A DNA stretch of 64,000 nucleotides from Gigantopelta aegis (taxonomy: Eukaryota > Mollusca > Gastropoda > Neomphalida > Peltospiridae), in assembly GCF_016097555.1 (NCBI RefSeq), contig NC_054704.1:1529672-1593671 (forward strand). Reading direction: 5' to 3'. Within the stretch, counting starts at the first letter, position 1. Each line of letters opens with the position of its first letter. The translations under genes were made by a program, and so were the position numbers. Of this stretch, positions 40,694-53,319 are shown piece after piece. The notes beneath the pieces were generated by a model, which saw only the letters and a list, made by a program, of their open reading frames with translations, did no database searches and was not told where the DNA came from.

Positions 40694-42060
40694 TATGCAA
40701 GATAAAGATAAAATAATTTTTTTAATGTAATTAAATTGTAAGGAGTGGGTGGGTGGGAAACAATGTGACCTACAATACTGACTAAGACAAAGGAATGATG
40801 TAGCACGGGAAGACTACAGAATCATGTGCACATGTATGGAAACTTGATCCCTACCCCCGGGGCTAATATGCAGAGCCCAACTAAACTAGCCTGCTATTAG
40901 CCTGCTCTAATTTGTCATGGACTGTTAAACATAACACGCTTAACTGGTAGGCTATATCAGGGCTCACGCAACCAGGCGAAGTGAAGCCAAACTTCGCTCT
41001 GATCAGTCTGACTTCGCCGTGCCAGTCACTGTAAGGCGAAATCTGTGTCGCCTTTTTAAAAATAGTCATCACTTGCATTGTACACATCACGGATGAATGG
41101 TGAAGAACTTGAGGAATACCTATTCATAGATAATAATTAAGTGTGAAGTGTCTGAGAGTTTGAAGAGAGATTGACACCACAAAATCATGCGACAGGCTCA
41201 TAGATACCGGTAGTCTGTCTAGCTCAGACAACACCCGTGTCTGGCACTGATAGATGACCGTGCTACTGACTGTTGAAGCGTATTGTCAGGCGAATGTGCT
41301 GGAGATTGTACACGGGTGGGGATCTAGACTATGGCGAATGCATTTTTTTAAGGGAGTTTGGGTCATGCTCCACCGGAAAAATACATTGAAAAAAAATATT
41401 TGTTTGGAGCAGCAGACCTCGACGTGAAAAAAAATATATATTGGGAATAATTAACTAGCTTTACGTAGACTTTGTCATAATGAATAAATTCAACATACAA
41501 AACAAATTTCGACATTATAAAATAATACAAGCAAACCTGTCCTCGTGGAGTTTTAATGTATATATGCACTCATAATAAAAGGTAACCTGTCCTACACACC
41601 CAGCGGCCACCTAAACTGGATCCCCAAGTCGCTAAAGTGTATATATGTGTAATACTACCAATTAACAAAAGCATACATTGTAACCTATCTACATATACTA
41701 CGCTAAGGTTATATTCTATGACCACGTGTAAGTAATTAATCTGTTATCATAAACACATAAAAGAGCTTTCAACATACCAATGATGTGCATTTTAATTAAC
41801 CATTTTCAGCTAGTGTACAGAAAATGACCAAATGAGACTAAGGAATAAAGAAAATAACATTATGCTTCTTAATTCCAGCGTTGAACATGGATGCCAGATA
41901 ATGCCATTGTATTGCATTCCACACAAAAACAACCAAAAAAAAACAACAACAAAATAACTAAGTAAATGTAAATTATATTTATTTCGAAGTATTTTTACTT
42001 GAACTAGTTGTTGTGAATATAGAACAAAAAATAGGAAGTTCAAATTGATTATCTCCCTTC

Positions 42061-42069
42061 GGCCAATCA
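42061..42069 (+). promoter_or_regulatory. CCAAT box upstream of HOOK
   Basis: ggccaatca lies about 105 bp upstream of the HOOK start codon, a usual distance for an NF-Y site. The transcription start is not known. Confidence 0.4.
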
Positions 42070-42172
42070 CTTTTGGGGAGTTGATTTGGCAATTTCAACA
42101 AATGGCATTGGAATGGTTATTTTAAAAGTTGTTATTTTGTTTTCCTGTTAATTGGACAGTCTGTTTGATAGC

Positions 42173-42211
42173 ATGGACAGAGACAAACTTTGTGACAGCC
42201 TCATCACTTGG
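42173..42211 (+). CDS. HOOK: HOOK exon 1
   Basis: Encodes [13 protein letters not shown], phase 0, donor gtaaga. Confidence 0.9.
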
Positions 42212-42422
42212 GTAAGAACACCGCTATTTCCCATTACTATTTCCGCATTTCCTGCTGGCAGCTCTGCTGTGCTAGCTAATCCTATTTTCATTTTGTGTTG
42301 ACGTATTCACGGTATTGACTATTCTAGTATTCACTCTATAATCTATTGTTCAGAGTTAAGAACCTGCAACTAATGTATAGGGCCTACCTCTTACCAAATG
42401 GGCCACAACACATTGGCAATAG

Positions 42423-42470
<48 letters not shown>

Positions 42471-45400
42471 CAAATGCTTATATTTAAACATTATTTTATG
42501 TTATAAATATCAGGGTTATTTACTGACCTCAGTGAGTCAGTAGTGTCATGGTTAAGCTATCGTACATAAGGCTGGTAGGTATAGGGTTTGCATCCCGGTA
42601 CCGGCTCCCACCCAGAGTGAGTTTCAAGACTTGGTGGGTAGGTGTAAGACCACTACATCCTCTTCTTTCTTACTAACCACTAAAAACTAACCCATTGTCG
42701 TGTTCAGACAGTCCAGATAAATGAGGTGTGTGCTTGAGCCTAAAGTGGATATAAACACGAAAATAAGTTTTAGATAATAGATTGGTTATTGTTAATTTAA
42801 TAAAAATACCAACACAATGAATGTGACTATATTGTAATCCAGTATCATTGAGATTCAATACTCCAGTTTCAGTTGGACAAATTTTATATGCGATAGTATC
42901 CGTGAACTGCCCTATTAATGGGAAGTGGTTTTTGCACACAAACATTTTAATGTTCGATTGCTATGATGAAATAATGTTTTACCGTGTTCAATAATTTACT
43001 ATTGATATCTTGAAACCAACAAATGTTTATAACGATGTCAGTTTGTATCAGTTGTGAAGAGGTAAATCTATGCATACTGATTATTACAGCTCTGCCCTGA
43101 TTCATTGTGTAATTTTTATTTTTTTTTAATAATAATACAAAATAACTTTTTTTTTCTCTCTCAAAGCAGACATGTAAAGTGTTATGGGTCTCAACTAAGA
43201 AACATTTGACAATACATCGTTTGGATTCAGGTGTTAAAGTCTACCAATGGATGTAGATTTTGTGAAACATGCCGGAAAAAAAAAGGCAGTCGGCTAAATT
43301 GCAGCATATAAGTATGCAAATAGATATGTACAGACCACAGTTTGCACCTTGATGCATTGTATTAATTGTATGCCTTATTGAGTTTATAATCAAATAAATA
43401 CACGTGTGTTGTTAAAAAGGACTATTTATAAATTGTTGTACACATAAAAACAAACATTAAAGTAAATGTGTAACACTGAGAGTGCTCTTTTTTTAGTCGT
43501 CTAAATTCTAGAAAGACAAGCACCCATTTAGATCAAACTATGCATGATGTGTTAGACATTATATCAGGGTTGAAAATTAACATGAAAACCAAGGTTGCCA
43601 GCAGGGCCATTTGAAGAAAAATCATACTGGCCCTTCTCAAATTCAACTAGCGCTCCAATAATGACAATTTACACATTGGAATTTAACTGCACAGGTAAAA
43701 TTAAAACTATAGTGGTTTTTGTTGAATAATAACCGTTTGCATTAAAGAAAACCGTTGAATTGATGTTTAACTTCATAATGAATAAAGTAAAAATTGATAT
43801 AAAAACATGTCAAGTTTTAAACCCATACCAACTAAAAAAAAAAAAATTGAAAAAGAAATCCAATATAAATAAACATGTTTCTTTACAAAGTACCATTAAA
43901 TTAAACATATTAAATCTCATTTTCAATACAGGATTAAAAATAATGCAGTAGAAACAGACTAAATGAAGAACTGCGCGTGCTTTAGTATTAAAACTAGTCT
44001 GGGAGTGGCAGTCCTCTTTGTGGCAATGCAAGAGGGATGGAATAAACTTTGTGGTGATACAAGATGGGTGAAATTCCTCGGGAGTGGCTGTTCTCTTAGA
44101 TAGAGATCCATGGAATCATACACTGTTTTGCCAAATGCCCATTTGACTCTGCTTTGTGCAGAGATATAGCCCTGGTCATGTATTATGCTTGTGTCATTCA
44201 GATTACCTTGGATGTTCCATCAATTGCCTTAAAACTTATATCACAAAAGAGTTAACCTCTGCAGTTTGATGGTAATTTGTAACGATTTTTTGTTTTAATT
44301 TACACTGCACTTTTACCCCAATAAAATGTTATTTGAGATGGTATGGGTTTAAAACTTAATAAATTAATATGTTTTTATATGAATTTTGTCTTCATCTGTA
44401 GTTCGTGCCAACATAAACACGTTGTTTTTTGTCTCATTCGATTCAGTATCAGTGTATTTCTTTTTTAACTAGTACCATACTTGCCAGACATTAAATCGAT
44501 GGTCGCCCAATGGACTACCTTTGTAAAATTCTTAGCCAATAAAGATCGCCATGGGCGACTGGGCGAATACTAATTTTCAACCCTGTTATATATGTAACCG
44601 AAAGTCAGACTGTAAAATGTTTGCCCATTTTGTGCTACATTGTTTACATTATTATTATTTAACATTTTTTAAATCCAGTTAATCATGAATATAATATAAT
44701 TATAAGTGTATAATCATGAATCAATTTAGGCAATTTTTGGGGCATAAAGTAGATGATGATGATAACTAGTTTAACGTGCCCATATACCACTAGGGTTTCG
44801 AACACGCCCATCTCGAGTCCGACCTCCGATAAGATCGGTGGCCTGACTCGGGATGGGGAGGGGGGAGTTGGGTGTTGAAAATGGGCAGAATTTTGAAAAT
44901 AGCAATTAGTAAAAAAGTTAATCGAATAAATTAAAAAAAGAAAAAGGTTACAAGCCAAAAATAAAAAGAATTGACTGCTCGGCCAAATATTTATATAATT
45001 TGGAGCATTTTAGGACAGTCCAAAATTAAAGAAGAGAAAGAAGAGAGGATCAGACTATTTAATAATATTAAAAAAAAAAAGAAGTGATTTCGACATAAAA
45101 TTTTGAACGCAGATCTAAAAGTTTAAAGTCCGATCGATATGTCCACGCGAGTTGCCTTGTTAAGGCCGTTTGGATGCACAGCTTAAAGGGACGAGATGGG
45201 TTGCATCCCGTCAAGAAAACCCCTAGAATGACAGTCGATAGATGTTGAAGGTGTAGTGCTGTGCTGAAATACAGATCTTGAGAAGCCGGATCCATCTGAA
45301 CGAGAGAGAGTATCAGACTAGGGTATAGTCCAGTTGTCATGGGTTGGTATAGTGGTGCGGACGGGCCCGACTCCGGAGGATACAAGATGGTATCACTATA

Positions 45401-48400
45401 AAGCAAGGTAAAGTCTAGAAAAAGAGTAGTAGGTGCCGACCCCGCTTCCTATTTTTCTTAGAGTGGGGCGGTCAATCTTCCAGTGCTGCTAGGACAGGCT
45501 CGGACATGTAAAGACTAAATGCGAACAACTGTGGCGTTTTGCAGAATGGCCGTCATACAAGTCACGAAAAAAACAAGTCGACAGTCAGACGGAGAAATGA
45601 TGTGAAGGCAAGGAATCTCGCTAAAAAAGAATCCAACCTGGTGGTGCAGACTGTCAAAACGAGAAGCGTTCCAGCGTTCAATCAGTTCCAGTGGCCGCAC
45701 ACATCCCAGTAGAAAACTTCATTTCGCTGACAAAAACATGAAGGACCCCCAAGTCGAGCACACGAAAGCACGTGCAGTGTGTACAGGCGAAACAAACACG
45801 TCTTACCGCGTGGAGCTCCAGACTGAAAATGCATAAAGTAGAGACACCATGTTAACTTTAATATTGGCATTATGCCAAATAAGGTTAACACTAGATGGTG
45901 TTGTAGACACTCAAGGAGTGCTGTTCAGTTGGCACTATATTTGAAAATATTCAGGGACCCAAGTACTATATGCATGCAAAGTGGCATAATTCTAAAACGT
46001 AGTGCACAATCTTCATTCTTATCTGCCTCACTAATGGGTGTAATGTTTAGATGGGTTTCAGTACATCATGAAAAGTAGGTCCACGGGTATAATATAATTA
46101 TGTACCGTACATGATTAATAAAGGAGACGATAGTAATATTATTTCAACATTTGGTTGACAGGCACAGTTTCATTTTTGACAGACTCAACTTGATTGACAT
46201 AGGCAGGTCTAGCTCTGGTACTCGCCAAATTCACCAGTTGCGAATTTTCAAAACAATTGGTGAATTTTATTTTCCTTTGGCAAATAAATTTCATGTTAAT
46301 TTACAATAATTTTTATGTTATTAGAAAATAGCTGTGTTTTTGCAATTATTAAATATATATATCTATATATAATATAATTCACATTACCAAACAATTGGTT
46401 GGTATAAATCATGTGAACCAACTTCCAGATCTTAAATAAAACAATTGAAGTACAGTCATCTACAATTCTTCACTCGTGAAACGTAACCCTCTGGTAACCT
46501 GAACTAATGTTGGTGATGTGTTTTGATGCTTGTGATGCTGAACTGGAATGTCATTAAATAAATGTTTGTTGTACTTTCAGCTGAACACATTCAACATTAA
46601 TGTTCCCTGCCAGACCACAGAGGACCTCAGCGATGGCCAAGCGATGGCGCAGGTTTTACAACAAATGTATGTAAACTGGTTGTATTATATTCAATATCTA
46701 CATGTATAGATTGATTCCATGTTGCATCAGTTCCAAAATGAATAAATATTTGAGTGAATTTATCATCTTCTTATCAATTAATTACTGATCTAGAACATTA
46801 TTTCCATTTTTTAGGACAGCTAGACGTAGAATGTATATATTTCACTTGTCATTATGCCACTATACCCAACATAAAAATGTGACATTTAACAAAGCATGGT
46901 TTTTAAAACTTATACTGTCTTCTTTATTATTGTCAGGAGCGGGATGTAGTCCAGTGGTAAAGCGCTTGCCTTGTGCACGATCGGTCTATGATCGATCCGT
47001 GTCAGTGGGCCCATTTGGTTATTTCTCGTTCCAGCCAGCAGTGTTTCTGCCAGAAAGAAATTTTTGGGTATAGTAAGTGCTATGGAATTGAATGCAACCA
47101 TAGTCATCAGGGTTATGGGTGCCTAATTAATTAATTGGGTCAAAAGGTTAACTTAAAAAAAAAACAATCTGCAAAAAATTAGTGTATGGCGCCATACTCG
47201 TTTTACCCTCTGGCAGAAACCCTGGCCAGTGCACCACACCTGGTATATCAAAGGCCATGGTATGTGCTATCCTGTTTGTGGCATAGTGCACATAAAAGTT
47301 TCCTTTCTATGACTGTTAAAATTACCCTATGTTTGACATCCAATAGCCAGTGATTAATAAATATATCAATGTGCTCTAATGGTGTCGTTAAACAAAACAA
47401 ACTTTATTAGGTCAGTACTGTAATTAATGTTTCTCAAGTCATAATTTTGTAAATGTGAGGCCTTTTCCAGAGCTCCAGACTATTTTGATGAGGCTTGGAG
47501 ATCGAAAATCAAGGATGACGTTACAAACTGGAGAGTTAAGGTAATTCAGCTTGTACAGTGAAACCCTTTTACAAGTACAAACGTCAGTTATCACATTTAA
47601 GTATTGTGCATATTTCAGTGATCTACATTTACATACTGGTACATATTGCTGTGGCATAGATTTCCCTGAGTCTGTGACAAAATATTGACATATCAGTGTT
47701 CGAAATAAGCACTTAATTTTGTCCGTTTGTCCCAACAAGTGAAAATCTGCTCGGACAAACAAAATGTACCTTGGTGGTTGTCCAGTGGACAATTAAAATT
47801 TTTCAAAGACGTTTCATTTTAAGCAGTGAAAACCATCGTCCTTGTACTTGAATAAAACAAACTATTTATTTGGACCAATAGAAATTTTCTTGGACAAGTA
47901 GATTTTTAGATGTATTTGTCCGGTGGACTAGTGAAAAATTCTGCTTATTTCTATCACTGCATATACATATTGCTGTGGCATAGATTTCACTGAGTGTGAC
48001 AAAATATTGACATATACATATTGCTGTGGCATAGATTTCACCGAGTGTGACAAAATAGTGACATATACCTATTACTGTGGCATAGATTTCACTGAGTATG
48101 ACAAAATAGTGACATTTACATATTGCTGTGGCATAGATTTCACTGAGCGTGACAAAATAGTGACATATACATATTGCTGTGGCATAGATTTCACTGAGTG
48201 ACAAAATAGTGACACATATTGCTGTGGCATAGATTTCACTGAGTGTGACAAAATATTGAAATATTCATATTGCTTTGGCATAGATTTCACTGAATCTGTG
48301 ACAAACTATTGAAATATTCATATTGCTTTGGCATAGATTTCACTGAGTCTGTGACAAAATATTGACATACGTATTGCTGTGGCATAGATTTCACTTAGTC

Positions 48401-51400
48401 TTTGACAAAATAGTGACATATACATATTGCTGTGGCATAGATTTCACTTAGTCTTTGACAAAATAGTGACATATACATATTGCTGTGGCATAGATTTCAC
48501 TGAGTGTGACAAAATAGTGACATATTCAAAGTGATTACATAATTGGCTGATACTGTAAATCATGAAATAAATGTGAACACGATATTGATACAAGAAATAC
48601 AACTGAGTGATGTACATGTATCTAGACAATAATTACTTAACTCCACTTAAAACCAGCAGCTGACTTCTGTTTCTTGTATTGTTTACAATCTCACTTAGTT
48701 GGCCATTAGGAGTGAGGGGGCAGGACGTAGCCCAGTGGTAAAGCACTCACTTAATGCGTGGTCGGTTTGGGATTGATCCCCATTGGTGGGCCCATTGGGC
48801 TATTTCTCGTTCCAGCCAGTGCACCATGACTGGTATATCAAAGGCCATGGTATGTACTACCCTGTCTGTGGGATGGTGCATATAAAAGATCCCTTGCTAC
48901 TATTTGAAAAGAGTAACCCCGGAAGTGGTGACAGTGTGTTTCCTCTCTCAATATCTGTGTGGTCCTTAACCATATGTCTGACGCCATATAACCGTAAATA
49001 AAATGTGTTGAGTGCGTCGTTAAATAAACCATTTTCTTCCTTTTCTTCCATTAGGAGTGAACTTTTATTACACTTCTACCGGTCCAACTGGAGGGGACTA
49101 TAGGTTTCATTATCTGTCTGTCCATTCGTCTGTCCAACTTATGGGCTTTTAAGGTTTTTGTCATAATGCCTTGAGATTTTGAGAGGAAATATTTTGTATA
49201 GTTTTATCATGTTCTGCTACAGATCAAGTTTTACTTTTATGCTGATTTACCCATTTTTCAAAGTTATGATCCTTGAACTTTGGAGATATGAACATTTGTT
49301 TTTAGGACATTGCTTGGGGGATGCCTCAAGATATTGAGCAAACATTTTGTGTGTAGCTTTATTATGTACTGTTATTTTGGCAGTTATGACCCTTGAGCTA
49401 GGGGACAAGTATTGCTTTAGTAGTACTCTCAGAATGCTTGTTAATATTTTGTTTTGGATTTGACTGATTATACAACTGGTCAGGTTCTTCGTAACGATTA
49501 CATTTTGGGTGATAAATTTAATGGACACCAACATTATGAGAACAAAGCTTCATTATAGTGACACACCTGTTCTCGAGAAAAACGTTTTAAAAATTGTGTA
49601 AAAGTCCATGAAAAATATCTTTACTTAACAAGAAGATGTTTGGACTATGTTCAATAACAGTGAACAATGCGAACGTCTGCTTTGTGGCTGAAATCTGACC
49701 TGAATACATTGTAAACATATCTGTGCATATTTTTTTTTAATTAAATTATTTGATAAAAAGTCATATCACGCAGGGTTGTAGAAACACTGACTTTAGTATC
49801 TTTATCCCCAGATGTCAAAATTTGTTTTCACCAGTTTGGCAATTTGGGAAATATTTTATTCGCCAGCTGACATTTCCATTAGCCCATGGTGAATTGGTGA
49901 TTGGCTAGCAAGAGTCTAGACTCATGTTGAGCATTTGTCAGAATGAAAGTATTATTTTATCATTTTTGTCAGCAGAAAGTAATCATATCAAAGGAAATTA
50001 TTTTTTTTTTTTTATAAAACAAATGAATTTTAGACAAGCGAAACTATGAGTTGTGACCGGCCTCGGTGGCGTCGTGGCAGGCCATCGGTCTACAGGCTGG
50101 TAGGTACTGGGTTCGGATCCCAGTCGAGGCATGGGATTTTTAATCGAGATACCGACTCCAAACCCTGAGTGAGTGCTCCGCAAGGCTCAATGGGTAGGTG
50201 TAAACCACTTGCACCGACCAGTGATCCATAACTGGTTCAACAAAGGCCATGGTTTGTGCTATCCTGCCTGTGGGAAGCGCAAATAAAAGATCCCTTGCTG
50301 CCTGTCATAAAAAGAGTAGCCTATGTGGCGACAGCGGGTTTCCTCTAAAAACAGTGTCAGAATGACCATATGTTTGACATCCAATAGCCGATGATAAGAT
50401 AAAAAATCAATGTGCTCTAGCAGCGTCGTTAAATAAAACAAACTTTACTATGAGTTGTGTTAGTCACATTAACTAGATTGACAACGTTAGCTCCGCAATT
50501 TGTCATTTCTGTGGTGCTCTGTGTAAGAGATGGAAATTAGTACCAACAACAAAAAAACATGGATAGCTCCAGTGGTTTGACTGTCAAAACAAATGTCAAC
50601 TGCTTTTGTTTCAATGATGTGACAGAAATTAAACTAAATTAATTGAAAACAAGACATCATTTCTTGTTTGCAATTTGATGTTTTAAATTTGCATTTACCA
50701 GACACATCAATAATAATAAAAAACATTTTAGTGTGCACCTGTCCCATCATAGTAATACAACACAGTATTTTTCAGATTTTCTGTTTATTAAATATTATAT
50801 ATATATATATATAAATTGTGTTCGCACTCAAGAATTGCATTTCATTATGTAATGTTTTGTTTTTAGGTCAGCAATTTAAAGAAAATTCTTCAGGGAATTC
50901 TAGAATACAATGTTGATGTAAGTTGGTAAAATTTGTTAAGATATTTCTAATGTGTATTGTGTGGTCTGTGATGCCTTATTTCCAGAGTATTATGTATACC
51001 GGTACTTCCCGTCCCGGGTGACCTCCCCACCAAATAAAATGCAGGAGAACTCTGTATTACTTTTGAAAGAAATGTGCAAACCATTTGTATTTCTTAGTAA
51101 AAAATACAACACAAAACCACACAAACAAGCCGTGTCATAGCCCAATATAATGGGGTTTTTTTTTAATTGTTTATTTATTTTTATTTAGCCAGTTATGTCA
51201 TTTCCCCCCAAGTCTTAGCTCTGTTCATTCCCACAACACTTTTAGTTTTATTGGAAGGACTTTTTTAATTTGTGTTCATTGATTCATAATGTAATTAATA
51301 GAATTATATACTTGTCATAAGAGACAGTTTATATGGCAGCTCGTGTTTTGGATTACACATCATGTGCTCTCAGGTGACAATGTATGCAGTAAACAGTCTG

Positions 51401-53273
51401 GTATTAATAAAGAAATAATGTAAATGAATGTAATTATAAACACAAGTCTGACATGAACCTAGATAATGTTGCTAGAAATTAGGACTCAATCAGTGGTATC
51501 ATTTGAGTGTAGACATGAGTAAATAAAACTATTGATGTAGCTGTATTAATATGGACATGTTCGTATTGCAGGTTCTTGGAATACACATTCAAGATTTCCT
51601 GATGCCAGACATAAATGCTATAGGTAAGCAGTAACTTTGGTGCTTGTTATAGTTATATTGTTTACCAGGGGAACACGATGCATGTTGTATTTTTATTGTT
51701 TACCAGGGGAACACAATGCATGTTGTATTTTTATTGTTTACCAGGGGAACACGATGCATGTTGTATTTTTATTGTTTACCAGGGGAACACGGTACATATT
51801 GTATTTTTACCAGGGGAACACGATGCATGTTGTATTTTTATTGTTTACCAGGGGAACACGATGCATGTTGTATTTTTATTGTTTACCAGGGGAACACAAT
51901 GCATGTTGTATTTTTATTGTTTACCAGGGGAACACGATGCATGTTGTATTTTTATTGTTTACCAGGGGAACACGGTACATATTGTATTTTTACCAGGGGA
52001 ACACGAGAACCCTGCAGAGCTGGGTCTCCTGCTGCAGCTCATCCTGGGCTGTGTTAATGTGTATGTTGTATATTTACTGTTATTCAGAGGAGCACGGGAA
52101 CCTGGGCCTTCTGCTGCAGCTCATCCTGGGCTGTGTTAATGCGTATGTTGTATATTTACTGTTATACAGGGGAGCACGAGAACCCTGCAGAGCTGGGCCC
52201 CCTGCTGCAGCTCATCCTGGGCTGTGTTAATGTGTATGTTGTATATTTACTGTTATACAGGGGAGCACGAGAACCTTGAAGAGCTGGGCCGCCTGCTGCA
52301 GCTCATCCTGGGCTGTGTTAATGTGTATGTTGTATATTTACTGTTATACAGGGGAGCACGGGAACCTGGGCCGCCTGCTACAGCTCATCCTGGGTTGTGT
52401 TAATGTGTATGTTGTATATTTACTGTTATACAGGGGAGCACGGGAACCCTGCAGAGCTGGGCCCCCTGCTGCAGCTCATCCTGGGTTGTGTTAATGTGTA
52501 TGTTGTATATTTACTGTTATACAGGGGAGCACGGGAACCCTGCAGAGCTGGGCCCCCTGCTGCAGCTCATCCTGGGCTGTGTTAATGTGTATGTTGTATA
52601 TTTACTGTTATTCAGGGGAGCACGAGAACCCTGCAGAGCTGGGTCGCCTGCTGCAGCTTATCCTGGGCTGTGCGGTGAACTGCGAGGAGAAGCAGGAGTA
52701 CATCCAGCGAATCATGGCCATGGAGGAATCCGTCCAGCAGATGATCATGAAAGCCATCCAGGAGGTGAGTCATCCTGTCATGTAATCTGTTCACAGGTGA
52801 GTCGTCCCATCATGTTATCTGTTCACAGGTGAGTCGTCCCATCATGTAATCTGTTCACAGGTGAGTTGTCCCATCATGTTATCTGTTCATCGGTGAGTCG
52901 TCCCGTCGTATAATATGTTCACCAGTGAGTTGTCCCATCACGTAATCTGTTCACAGGTGAGTCGTCCCATCATGTTATTTGTTCACCAGTGAGTTGTCCC
53001 AGTCATGTAATCTGTTCACCAGTGAGTCGTCGTGTATTTTTATCTGTTCACCACATCTGAAAGTAACAGACCCTAGTTTGTAAACACTGCTGCATACTTT
53101 TCACTATTAGCCACTTTTCATAATTCAAATCAGACAATACTTACATTTTATTGTTTAGATTATCCATTTCTGTACATCTGAAAGTGTTTCTGGTCATCCT
53201 GGTGTTTCTAATACCACAAAATGCATTTTTTTATGTTTTTAAAAACACATAATATATACATCTGTGAAGTAAC

Positions 53274-53319
<46 letters not shown>

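Noticed and set aside
45068-45891. Frames of 61-112 codons on the minus strand and one on the plus strand
   Set aside because: No domain, no splice signals, and they lie in an unidentified repeat; not supported as genes.
48716-48800. tRNA gene
   Set aside because: Box A and box B-like words belong to a SINE head; the cloverleaf is not complete and the body continues as a SINE.
51637-52230. Long open frame of about 197 codons across the HOOK intron 5 arrays
   Set aside because: It is a product of tandem units without stops; the protein is a repeat of [10 protein letters not shown]-like words with frame-shifted exon 6 copies, and splicing of HOOK removes it.
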